Shown one piece after another: positions 24,796 through 32,863 of a stretch of DNA of 64,000 bases. The DNA is taken from NCBI GenBank assembly GCA_023386155.1, contig JAEWKH010000049.1:17822-81821 (forward strand). The letters are read 5' to 3'. The position numbers and the translations under genes were made by a program. The DNA is from Pseudomonadota bacterium (lineage in GTDB: Bacteria > Pseudomonadota > Alphaproteobacteria > Rhizobiales > Beijerinckiaceae). Each line of letters starts with the position of its first letter. The stretch's first letter is position 1. The notes beneath the pieces were generated by a model that searched no databases, was not told the origin of the DNA, and saw only the letters and a program-made list of their open reading frames with translations.

Positions 24796-27297
24796 ATGAC
24801 TTTGGATCATCTACTGACTTCACCGCTCGCCGCTCAGGCTATTCCAACGGACCAGCCCCGGGGCATGATCCTCACGGGCAACCCGTTCGACGACCGCCTC
24901 ATCGGAGGGGAAGGTCCGGACACGATCCAGGGGCTGGGCGGATTCGACACTCTGTACGGCAGAGGCGGCGATGACACCCTGTCCGGAGGAGCGGACAGGG
25001 ATCGCCTCTATGGCGAAGACGGGAATGACAGCCTGTCGGGCGACTCGGGCAATGACGACCTCCATGGCGGCGAAGGCAACGATTCCCTGAGCGGCGGCAC
25101 CGGATCCGACTACCTCTATGGCGACAGCGGCAATGACTCGCTGGACGGGGGTGATGATTCCGACACCCTGAAAGGGAACGACGGCGATGACACGCTCGTG
25201 GGCGGCGCGGGGTTCGACTTCTTGCATGGCGACCGGGGGAACGACGTTCTGTCAGGCGATGCGGGCAATGACGGTCTCTATGGAGGCGAAGGCGACGACA
25301 CCCTGGACGGAGGCGACGGCGACGACTGGTTGGCCGATCAGTCGGGCTCGAACCGGCTCATCGGCGGCGCGGGCAACGACGAGTTCTGGTACGTGTCCGG
25401 ATCGCCGGGCGAAAGCACGCTGTCCGGTGGGAGCGGAAGCGACTCGTTCGAGCTGTCCCCCGACGCGCTGGCTCCCGATGCCGCCGCAGCGGTCATCACC
25501 GATTTCGAAGCCGGAGCAGGCGGCGACAGGATCGACCTCACCTTCCTTCGGTCCACGCTGGAAGGCTCCTTGGCCGGCTCGCCCAACCTGTTCGCCACCG
25601 GGCATCTCCGGCTGGTCCGCGATGGGAGCGACACTGTCCTCAAGGCGAGCGTGACCGGCGGGATCGCTCCGGAGGACCTGCGGACGATCCTGGTCCTCCG
25701 CAACACCGATCCATCCTCCCTCACGGCCGACAATTTCTACCCTGCCTACGCGCCTGTATCCATCGCGACCGCGCCGACCGAGGGAAGCGACGCCCTGCAC
25801 GGCACGCCGGGAGGCGATTTCATCGACGGCCTCGGCGGCGACGACACGATCCTGGGCTCTGCGGGAGATGACGTGCTCATCGGCGGAGCGGGCAACGATC
25901 ACCTCCTCGGGGACATCGGCTCGGACACGCTGCTGGGCGGCACGGGGGACGACCGGCTGACGAGCGGCGACGGCGACGACTGGCTCATGGGCGGCGACGG
26001 GCATGACAGGCTTTCCGCCGGAGCAGGCGACGACGGTCTCGACGGCGGCGCAGGCAATGACACGCTGGAAGGCGGAAGCGGCGACGACGTGCTCGTCGGC
26101 GGAGATGGCAACGACGTCATCACGCCCGGCGCAGGATCCAACACGATCCGGGGCGGCGCCGGAGACGACCTGATCGCCATGGAGGGACGGAACGTCATCC
26201 TGGGCGGCGACGGCGCGGATCGCTATCGCCTGTCCGATTTCGCCGCGGCAGTGGTTGATCCCGACGCGATCATGGACTTCGAGATCGGCTACGGCGGAGA
26301 CGTCCTCGACATCGCCTGGGCCATCGAGGCCGTCGACCCTCGCAACGAGCTACCATATCCGTGGTTCCATGACCCGGTTCATCCCTTCACCAGCGGGCTC
26401 GTCCGCGTGATCGGCTCCGGCAACGACACCCTGGTTCAGGTCGACCTGGAATGGATCGGGAAGGGAGAGGGATACGGCACGATCGTGCGGTTGGCGAACG
26501 TCGCGCCCGGGGAGTTGAGCGCCTTCAACTTCACTCCGGCCCACCATCCATTCGGGCAGATCTCCCGCGCGGTCGGCACGGGCGCAGACGATACGCTGGA
26601 TGGCTCCCTCGGGGACGACGAAATCTCGAGCCTTGGCGGAGACGATATCATTCAGGGCAATGACGGGAGTGACCGGATCGACGGCGGTGGCGGGCATGAC
26701 ATCATCCAAGGCGGCTACGGTGCCGACACGATCTACGGCGGCGCGGGCGATGACGAGATCGTGGGCGATCCTCCTTTCCATGGCAACGATCGCTGGTCGC
26801 CGCCCCGCGACTACGGTGGCCCGGACTACATCGACGGCGGCGACGGCAACGACAGCTTCTACGAGTGGCAAGGCGGCTCCAACACGATCATCGGCGGGGC
26901 CGGCGACGACGTGTTCCATTACGTGTCGAGCCGGCCGGAGCAGGATTATCTCGAGTTCTGGCCGGTCGAGGGCGTCGATCGCCTGACGGGCGGCGAGGGC
27001 CGCGACACCTACATGATCGGTTATGCGGAGCATTCGCCTGCCGACGTGATCACCGACTTCGAAACCGGTGCGGGTGGTGACGTCGTCGACGTCTCGGGCC
27101 TGCTCAGCATGCTTCCGGACTACGTTCAGGGCGCCAGCCCGTTCGTGACCGGGCACCTCGTCCTGGAACAGGACGGCACGAGCACCCTTCTCAAGGTCCC
27201 GGGGCAATTCTACCCGGACGGGCTACGGACCATCCTAACATTGGAGAACACTCGTGCAGAAGACCTGACGCCGGACAACTTCGACTGGATGATTTGA
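24796..27297 (+). CDS. RTX calcium-binding protein with three repeated modules
   Basis: The 833-residue protein is rich in Gly/Asp nonapeptides of the GGxGxDxLx type, which bind calcium in a beta-roll after export. No N-terminal signal peptide, consistent with type I secretion by a C-terminal signal. It divides into three units, each a run of RTX repeats followed by a cap: VITDFEAGAGGDRIDL (first), IMDFEIGYGGDVLDIAW (second) and VITDFETGAGGDVVDVSG (third), with F/L-rich ends such as LTADNFYP, LSAFNFTP and LTPDNFDWMI. The last cap serves as secretion signal. No catalytic domain seen, so a surface-layer, adhesin or matrix role is likeliest. The PrtD/HlyD pair at 10.8-13.9 kb is a candidate exporter. 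Confidence 0.88.
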   Translation: MTLDHLLTSPLAAQAIPTDQPRGMILTGNPFDDRLIGGEGPDTIQGLGGFDTLYGRGGDDTLSGGADRDRLYGEDGNDSLSGDSGNDDLHGGEGNDSLSGGTGSDYLYGDSGNDSLDGGDDSDTLKGNDGDDTLVGGAGFDFLHGDRGNDVLSGDAGNDGLYGGEGDDTLDGGDGDDWLADQSGSNRLIGGAGNDEFWYVSGSPGESTLSGGSGSDSFELSPDALAPDAAAAVITDFEAGAGGDRIDLTFLRSTLEGSLAGSPNLFATGHLRLVRDGSDTVLKASVTGGIAPEDLRTILVLRNTDPSSLTADNFYPAYAPVSIATAPTEGSDALHGTPGGDFIDGLGGDDTILGSAGDDVLIGGAGNDHLLGDIGSDTLLGGTGDDRLTSGDGDDWLMGGDGHDRLSAGAGDDGLDGGAGNDTLEGGSGDDVLVGGDGNDVITPGAGSNTIRGGAGDDLIAMEGRNVILGGDGADRYRLSDFAAAVVDPDAIMDFEIGYGGDVLDIAWAIEAVDPRNELPYPWFHDPVHPFTSGLVRVIGSGNDTLVQVDLEWIGKGEGYGTIVRLANVAPGELSAFNFTPAHHPFGQISRAVGTGADDTLDGSLGDDEISSLGGDDIIQGNDGSDRIDGGGGHDIIQGGYGADTIYGGAGDDEIVGDPPFHGNDRWSPPRDYGGPDYIDGGDGNDSFYEWQGGSNTIIGGAGDDVFHYVSSRPEQDYLEFWPVEGVDRLTGGEGRDTYMIGYAEHSPADVITDFETGAGGDVVDVSGLLSMLPDYVQGASPFVTGHLVLEQDGTSTLLKVPGQFYPDGLRTILTLENTRAEDLTPDNFDWMI

Positions 27298-27303
27298 GAA
27301 GCC

Positions 27304-27609
27304 GATGGTGTGATCCGCGGAGGCACGGCGCTGAACATCGTGCCATCGGAATTCGAATGCGATTTCGAGTTCCGCCACCTCCCGGAGACGAGGTCGTGGC
27401 GCTCGCCGGGCAGAATGGCTACTCCAAGGTTGCTTCGGCACGGAGGCGAGCCTGTTCCAGAAGTCGGGCGGCATCCCGGCCGTCGTGTGCGGTCCAGGCA
27501 GCATCGCTCAGGCCCACAAGCCGATGAGCACATTGAGTTGAGCGAGATTGCGAAGGGCGAGGCCTTCATGCGCAATCTGCTCGGCCAAATCGCGGCGTCA
27601 TTGGATTGA
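27304..27609 (+). pseudogene. argE: Decayed 3' fragment of an acetylornithine deacetylase-like (M20) gene
   Basis: The pieces of an ArgE C-terminus appear in order but in different frames: GVIRGGTALNIVPSEFECDF and then EFRHLP, next DEVVALAGQNGYSKVA, then FGTEASLFQKSGGIPAVVCG followed by GSIAQAHKP, and finally DEHIELSEIAKGEAFMRNLL before TGA 27607-27609. Single-base losses near 27430 and 27522 explain two shifts, and the segment between EFRHLP and DEVVALAG is shortened. The N-terminal two thirds of the gene are absent; the remnant starts within 10 bases of the RTX stop codon. It suggests that the RTX gene or a rearrangement replaced the front of the gene. Confidence 0.8.
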
Positions 27610-27668
27610 CTATCGTGTGGACTCGAATGGCTGCATCGTCGATGCGCCAGGACGGAGGAGTGGAGAGC

Positions 27669-27989
27669 TCAAAGGCAGACCGAGGTCGTGGCGACTGGGA
27701 GCAATGTCCACAATGTAGCGACCAGGGCGGTAACGGCCAGCATGAGGCTCACCCCGCGCACGAAAGCCGAGCGTGAGGCGAAGCGAGGCGAGCGCAAGGC
27801 GACCAGAAGAGCGACCTGGATGGCGACCGCAGCCGCCCAGGCCGCCGCCATGACGGCACGGCCTGCGGCGAGGTCAAGGCCCGCCGCGGCCCAGCGCTCC
27901 GAGCAGACAAGGCCATGAAGCCCATAGACAGCACTGAAGGCGGCAAGCCATGCTGTGAGAGGGACCGCGATGCGGAGGATGTCCGTCAC
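27669..27989 (-). CDS. Small membrane protein at the end of the oxidase operon
   Basis: The 106-residue hydrophobic protein begins with GTG 27989, overlapping the oxidase I/III stop codon. It has three likely helices (LRIAVPLTAWLAAFSAVYGL, VMAAAWAAAVAIQVALLV and VSLMLAVTALVATLWTLLP). Position suggests an accessory or subunit IV-like protein of the heme-copper oxidase, but I recognise no family. Confidence 0.65.
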   Translation of the reverse strand: MTDILRIAVPLTAWLAAFSAVYGLHGLVCSERWAAAGLDLAAGRAVMAAAWAAAVAIQVALLVALRSPRFASRSAFVRGVSLMLAVTALVATLWTLLPVATTSVCL

Positions 27990-30466
27990 GTCAGCACTCC
28001 CGGCAACCAGGCGGCGCCAAGGCCCAGCAGCGCCGTGGCGACGGCGTAATCCGTCCAGAGCCGCACGACTCGCGCTTCACCGATACGCCGAGCCGAGAGA
28101 TAGCCTGCGGCTGCCCGCAACGCGAGAAACACCGTCATGGATCCCGCGACGGCCGTGTGAAAGATCACGTAGCCGGCGATTACCCAGAGCGTCGCGTCAT
28201 AGGCGTGAGCATTGTGAGTCGTCCGCATGAGCACCGTGACGGCGGCGCTGCCGAGCGCGGCGAAGCCCGCGAGGCCGAGGAGCAGGCCCAGCCACGGACC
28301 TTCTTCGCGGCGCAGTGCACGATCGGCAAGGCGAACGCCCCCCAGGGCCAAGATCGTGCCGCCAAGCGCCAGGACCGGCCCGGCAAGATAGGGCTCGAGC
28401 CAGGCCGGCGGTGGCCAGTTCGGCGCCACGGTCCAGAGGAAGGCGTAGCCGAAGAGGAGCGAGCCGAAGAACACGCCGTTGGCAAGGAGCAGGAACAGCG
28501 TCCCCCACCAGCCCGGCGGGCGCTCGATCTCCGAGGCCGGCAGCAGGGCAAGCCCATGACCCACCGGCTGCGGGCCCTGGTCCTTGCGGCTTCCCAGGCT
28601 CCAGGCCCACCAGGCCGCGAGCACCGCTACCATCAGGACGGAGAGCGGCACAAGCCAGTAGGCCTTGATCAGCATGCCGATAAAGAGCCACCCGGTGACG
28701 AAGGCCATGACAATGGGCAGCGCCGTGTTCGTCGGAAAAATGACAAGGCAACTCGGCCGCCCGCTTGCGATCTCCACTGTCAGGATCTCACGCAGGCCGC
28801 TGCCCGGATCTCCGAGATATCCCTCGCCGCGCGCGATGCGCACGGGCAGGTCGGGATCCTCATAAAGAGGATCGCGGCTTCGGACCTCGGGTATCGAAGC
28901 AAGGCTGTAGGAGGGCGTGGGTGCCGGTATGGCCCATTCCAACGTGCCCGCCCGCCAGGGATTGCGACGGCCACGAACTGCGACGACCGCATTCGCCACC
29001 AGATCGATGAGCACAAGCGCGAAGCCGATCGCCATGATGAAGCCGCCGATCGAGGCCAGGAGATTGATGAGTTCCCATCCGGACCCGGCTTCGATGCTGT
29101 CGATCCGCCGCCTCATCCCCAGAAGCCCCGCCCAATGCAGGAGCAGAAAGGTTCCATGAAAGCCCAGGAAGACGAGCCAGAACGCCGTCTTGCCGAGCTT
29201 GAAGTAGCGCTTGCGTCCCGTGTAATGCGGTAGCCAATAGTAGAGACCTGCGAGCATCGGGAAGACGAAGCCGCCGACCAGCACGTAGTGGAGATGCGCC
29301 ACGACGAAGTAGGTATCGTGCGCCTGCCAGTCGAAGGGCACCATCGCCACCATAACGCCCGTGAGTCCTCCCATGACGAATGTCGCGAAGAATGCGATGA
29401 TCCAGAGCATCGGCATGTGCATCTCGGGCCGTCCCTTCCAGATCGTCCCGATCCAGGCGAAGATCTGCACCCCGGTGGGTACCGCCACCAGCGTCGAGGC
29501 GGCCGAGAAGAAGGCTAGCCCCATATGGGGGATGCCTGTGGTGAACATGTGGTGGACCCATATCCCGAAGCTCAGGACTCCGAGGGAGATGGCAGCCGCC
29601 ACGATCCAGCCGTAGCCCAGCAGCGTGGTGCGCGCCATCACTGGCAGGATCGTGGAGATGACGCCCGCCGCAGGCAGGAAGATGATGTAGACCTCCGGGT
29701 GACCGAAGAGCCAGAAGAGATGCTGCCACAGCAGGCTGTCGCCCCCCGCTTCGGCCTGGAAGAACGGCATTCCGAAAGCGCGCTCGAGCTCGAGCAGGAG
29801 CGAGCCCAGGATCAGCGGAGGAAAACCCGTCAGGATCATCACCGCCACGACCAGCATGTACCAGGCGAAGATCGGCAGCTTGTCGAGCGACATGCCGGGC
29901 GCCCGGTAGAGGAGAATGGTCACGACGATTTCAACAGACGCCGAGATTGCGGAAATCTCCACGAAGGTAATGCCGAGGAGCCAGAAGTCCGGGTTGATTC
30001 CCGGCGAGCCGAGCGTCGAGGAAAGCGGCGGGTACATGAACCACCCGCTGTCGGGCGCGATCCCGGCGAGAAGCGAGAAGATGAGCAGCGAGCCGCCGAA
30101 GGCGTAGCACCAGAAGCCAAAGGCGCTGAGCCGAGGAAAGGCCAGGTCGCGCGTCCCGAGCATCTTCGGCAGAAGATAGATCGTCAGTCCTTCGAAGAGC
30201 GGGATCGCGAACAGGAACATCATGATGGTCCCGTGCATGGTGAAGACCTGATTGTAGATCTCAGGTCCCATGAAGGCCGACCGTGGAGTGGCGAGCTGTG
30301 CGCGGATCAGCATCGCGAGGATGCCGCCGATGACGAAGTAGGTTATCGCCAAGGACAGGAACATCGGCCCGATGTCGTTATTGTTCACGGTCGTGAGCTT
30401 GCCGCGCCAGCCCGGCTGGGAGGCCCAGATGCGCTCGAGCTGGCGATGGCGGCGCAGGGCATTCAT
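27986..30466 (-). CDS. Heme-copper terminal oxidase, fused subunits I and III
   Basis: The 826-residue protein carries subunit I in its first ~530 residues: heme ligand in TMHGTIMMF, CuB His and Tyr cross-link site in FGHPEVYIIFLP, CuB pair in WVHHMFTTG, and HDTYFVVAHLHYV with the proximal heme histidine. After a linker rich in charged residues (about 545-620), the C-terminal ~200 residues are a subunit III-like region with five or six helices (PPGWWGTLFLLLANGVFFGS..). I-III fusions are known in caa3-like and CoxN-type oxidases. ATG 30466 overlaps the subunit II stop (ATGA), with GGAGAGAG upstream. Subunit II lacks CuA, so electrons may come from quinol rather than cytochrome c. Confidence 0.9.
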   Translation of the reverse strand: MNALRRHRQLERIWASQPGWRGKLTTVNNNDIGPMFLSLAITYFVIGGILAMLIRAQLATPRSAFMGPEIYNQVFTMHGTIMMFLFAIPLFEGLTIYLLPKMLGTRDLAFPRLSAFGFWCYAFGGSLLIFSLLAGIAPDSGWFMYPPLSSTLGSPGINPDFWLLGITFVEISAISASVEIVVTILLYRAPGMSLDKLPIFAWYMLVVAVMILTGFPPLILGSLLLELERAFGMPFFQAEAGGDSLLWQHLFWLFGHPEVYIIFLPAAGVISTILPVMARTTLLGYGWIVAAAISLGVLSFGIWVHHMFTTGIPHMGLAFFSAASTLVAVPTGVQIFAWIGTIWKGRPEMHMPMLWIIAFFATFVMGGLTGVMVAMVPFDWQAHDTYFVVAHLHYVLVGGFVFPMLAGLYYWLPHYTGRKRYFKLGKTAFWLVFLGFHGTFLLLHWAGLLGMRRRIDSIEAGSGWELINLLASIGGFIMAIGFALVLIDLVANAVVAVRGRRNPWRAGTLEWAIPAPTPSYSLASIPEVRSRDPLYEDPDLPVRIARGEGYLGDPGSGLREILTVEIASGRPSCLVIFPTNTALPIVMAFVTGWLFIGMLIKAYWLVPLSVLMVAVLAAWWAWSLGSRKDQGPQPVGHGLALLPASEIERPPGWWGTLFLLLANGVFFGSLLFGYAFLWTVAPNWPPPAWLEPYLAGPVLALGGTILALGGVRLADRALRREEGPWLGLLLGLAGFAALGSAAVTVLMRTTHNAHAYDATLWVIAGYVIFHTAVAGSMTVFLALRAAAGYLSARRIGEARVVRLWTDYAVATALLGLGAAWLPGVLT

Positions 30467-31146
30467 CGTGTCTCTCTCCGGAGGAAGGTGTCCCAGGCGG
30501 CTTCGTCATGCGCCCGCACGGTGAAGCGGTGCCGGGTGTAGCCCCGTCCGTTGAACTCGGCGCTGACGCCCGCATAATCGCCTGGCGCTCCCGCCTCGAT
30601 GCGCAGGACGTTCACATGACCCGGGATCGCATCGAGCTTTCCCGCAAGGCGCGGCACCCAGAAGCTATGGATGACGTCCGCGCTGGTGATCTCCACGTCC
30701 ACCGGCCGCCCGGCCGGGATGTGGAGGATGCCTTCGGTTATGTGACCCGGCGCGTCCGCATAGCTGAAGGACCATGCCCATTGTCGCCCTTCGGCCCGGA
30801 CGGTCACGACGTCCGGGCCCGGCCGAGGCAGGAGCCGCTCGCCGACGGAGAGCCCGTAAGCGGTCAGGGCCGCCAGGATCGTGAGCGAGAAGCCGAGGCC
30901 CAGCCCCTGGATCCAGAACCGCTCGCGCCGGGTGTCCGCCTCGGATCCGGGCGGCCCTTCGCGGCGGCGGAACCCCAGCCCGAGGAGGACCATGACGAAG
31001 AGGAAGATTGCGGCCGCCCCCGTCAGCATGACCCACCACAGGGTGGCGATGGCACCGGCGGCGGGTCCGGCGGGATCGACGGTCGAGAGGGTGTCCTCGC
31101 AACCAGCCAGCGTAACGGACGTTAGGATCCCGATCAGGCATCGCAG
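30463..31146 (-). CDS. Heme-copper oxidase subunit II lacking the CuA site
   Basis: The lipoprotein-like N-terminus (LIGILTSVTLAGC, lipobox Cys) and two membrane helices precede a cupredoxin domain with the conserved VIHSFWVPRLAGKLDAIPGH. At the CuA loop (30529-30567) the usual CSEFCGxxHAxM reads SAEFNGRGYTRH, so both Cys, the His and the Met ligand are replaced, much as in quinol oxidase CyoA. The start is uncertain: the only well-placed initiator after the divergent DUF2231 gene is CTG 31146, with AAGGCGG six bases upstream; GTG 31263 or ATG 31272 would overlap that gene by over 100 bases. Subunit I/III follows with overlap. Confidence 0.8.
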   Translation of the reverse strand: MRCLIGILTSVTLAGCEDTLSTVDPAGPAAGAIATLWWVMLTGAAAIFLFVMVLLGLGFRRREGPPGSEADTRRERFWIQGLGLGFSLTILAALTAYGLSVGERLLPRPGPDVVTVRAEGRQWAWSFSYADAPGHITEGILHIPAGRPVDVEITSADVIHSFWVPRLAGKLDAIPGHVNVLRIEAGAPGDYAGVSAEFNGRGYTRHRFTVRAHDEAAWDTFLRRETR

Positions 31147-31158
31147 GAGACACCGCCT

Positions 31159-31674
31159 TTGGCCGAAACCCAGATCCAGACGAAGGACGAGACGCTTGTC
31201 GATCCCGTCGCGCAGCGCCCCGGCTTCGATGAGACCGGGTCCGTCATCGCGGTCGCGGGCCACCCGATCCATGCGATGACGGTGGCCTTTCCCATCGCGC
31301 TGACCTTCTGCAATTTCGGCGCGGATGCGTTCTACTGGTGGACCGGCGACGGGTTCTGGGCGCGGGCCGGTGTATGGGCGGCGGGAATGGCCTTTCTCAT
31401 CGGCCTTGCCGCGGCCGCGTCGGGCACGATGGAACTGCTGATGGTGCCCGGCATCCGTGCGAGGGCAGCCGCCTGGACCCATGCGGCAATCGCCGTTCTG
31501 CTCCTGTCGGTTCTGGGCGCGAACTGGGGCTACCGGCTTCATGGCTACGAGACGGCAGTGCTGCCTTACGGCATCCTGCTGTCGGGCTTCTGCGTGGTCA
31601 TGGTGGGTGCAACGGGGTGGCATGGCGGCAAGCTCGTCTTCGACTATCGCCTGGGCACATCGAACGGGAGCTGA
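31159..31674 (+). CDS. DUF2231 membrane protein (divergent)
   Basis: The 171-residue protein contains the DUF2231 pattern, with VAGHPIHAMTVAFPIALTFC leading into the first of four helices. It starts at TTG 31159, supported by AGGAGA eight bases upstream; no later start would keep the GHPIH motif. It is read opposite to the oxidase genes around it, starts 12 bases from the presumed subunit II start, and overlaps the 3' end of the CopD-like gene by about 30 bases. A second DUF2231-like gene is at 35535. DUF2231 proteins often accompany oxidase and dehydrogenase clusters; their function is unknown. Confidence 0.75.
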   Translation: MAETQIQTKDETLVDPVAQRPGFDETGSVIAVAGHPIHAMTVAFPIALTFCNFGADAFYWWTGDGFWARAGVWAAGMAFLIGLAAAASGTMELLMVPGIRARAAAWTHAAIAVLLLSVLGANWGYRLHGYETAVLPYGILLSGFCVVMVGATGWHGGKLVFDYRLGTSNGS

Positions 31675-32156
31675 CCGCCCCGGGACTCCATGAGCCAGTC
31701 CGGCAGCGGAATGCTCTCCAGCTCGGGCTTGGCCAGAACCAGGAACAGGATTGCGAGAACCGGGACAAGCAGGAGGAGCAGCGGCACCAGGGGCTTGGGC
31801 GTCCGGTGCTCTCCCTCGGTTTCGGCCACGGCGACGATCGTGTGGCCCACCCAGGCGTGGAAGCCGACGAGCAATGCCACGAAGACGAGCTTCGCGAACA
31901 TCCAGACGACGAAGACGTCCCGCAGGAAGATCAGAAGGGTCCCCACGCCGATCGCGATCAGAGCGGCGGGAGTGACGACCGCCGTATAGCCGTAATGGGA
32001 TGCCAGCCGGATCCGGGCATAATCCGCCTGTCCGATCGCCGGGTCGTGACGGGCCAGCATCAAGGGCAGCGCGAACAGTCCTGCGCACCAGAGCACCAGG
32101 GCGGCGATATGGAGCGCCTTCAGGTACGGGATTGCCCCGCCGAGCCACGAGATCAT
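31644..32156 (-). CDS. CopD-family membrane protein
   Basis: The 170-residue protein has four helices typical of the CopD/YgaP-like group, with His in YLKALHIAALVLWCAGLF, the loop ASHYGYTAVVTPAALIAIG and a His-rich segment LLVGFHAWVGHTIV. Members are implicated in copper handling or heme binding. The ATG overlaps the stop codon of the CtaG-like gene by four bases. It probably helps assemble the copper site of the oxidase. Confidence 0.75.
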   Translation of the reverse strand: MISWLGGAIPYLKALHIAALVLWCAGLFALPLMLARHDPAIGQADYARIRLASHYGYTAVVTPAALIAIGVGTLLIFLRDVFVVWMFAKLVFVALLVGFHAWVGHTIVAVAETEGEHRTPKPLVPLLLLLVPVLAILFLVLAKPELESIPLPDWLMESRGGQLPFDVPRR

Positions 32157-32863
32157 GCGAGTCCTTGCGCCATCGTCTGCCATCCCCGTCGCGCGACGAG
32201 GGCTCCCCAGGCGACGAAGGGCAGGCCAGCCGGTACCCACATGATCAGCCCGCCCAGCTGCTGATCGCCCAGGGGCGTGAAGCCCCAGTCCAGGGGCGGG
32301 ACCATGTGGATCGCGTAGAGCGCCTCGGGCGCGAAGGTGAGCAACGCTCCAAGGAGCGCCATCTGCATGTAACCACCCAGCACCGCGAGGAGGCCCGCAC
32401 CAGGCGGCTGCCCGTTATGAAGGATTGCGCGCCAGAAGACGAAAGCCGAGCCGAGGAGCGTCACCTGCATCGCCCAGTAGGCGGCGACGTTAGAGAGCGC
32501 CAGATCGTATGCCGGAGGCCAGTGCCAGGCCCAGAGCACCATCGTGGAGACGAGGAACGGGATCGCGGGAGATCTCAGTTTCGGCCCCGGCCAGGCGAGT
32601 GCGAGGAGCGGCGCAGCGACTGCGACCAGCAGCACATGGTGGACCACCCGCGCCGAGAACAGCGCCGCCGAGAGTGCGCAGAGCGGCGAGACGAAGGCCA
32701 CCGCCAGCACCGCCACCGCGAGGACCCCGACCCTGCTTCGCCTCGCCGCGAGGGCCAGGAGGCCCAATGCCAGGAGCAGCACCGGATCGATATTCCAGCG
32801 CAGCCAGATGTCCGCCGGGAATGGCGCCGGGCCGCAATAGGTTCCCTCCAGCGCCCCCATCAT
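32153..32863 (-). CDS. CtaG-type cytochrome c oxidase assembly protein (caa3_CtaG family)
   Basis: The 236-residue protein has about seven membrane helices and the caa3_CtaG pattern, with SARVVHHVLLVAVAAPLLAL and LWAWHWPPAYDLAL holding conserved histidines, and a C-terminal EALYAIHMVPPLDWGFTPLG. Members are needed for insertion of copper into heme-copper oxidases. ATG 32863 overlaps the stop of the molybdenum oxidoreductase (ATGA). The open frame extends to 33058 but the extra part is soluble, Arg-rich shadow sequence. Confidence 0.88.
   Translation of the reverse strand: MMGALEGTYCGPAPFPADIWLRWNIDPVLLLALGLLALAARRSRVGVLAVAVLAVAFVSPLCALSAALFSARVVHHVLLVAVAAPLLALAWPGPKLRSPAIPFLVSTMVLWAWHWPPAYDLALSNVAAYWAMQVTLLGSAFVFWRAILHNGQPPGAGLLAVLGGYMQMALLGALLTFAPEALYAIHMVPPLDWGFTPLGDQQLGGLIMWVPAGLPFVAWGALVARRGWQTMAQGLA

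Noticed and set aside
30665..31153. A 162-codon frame starting ATG 31153 region, overlapping oxidase subunit II
   Set aside because: Its product is Arg-rich and in the wrong frame for the cupredoxin domain.
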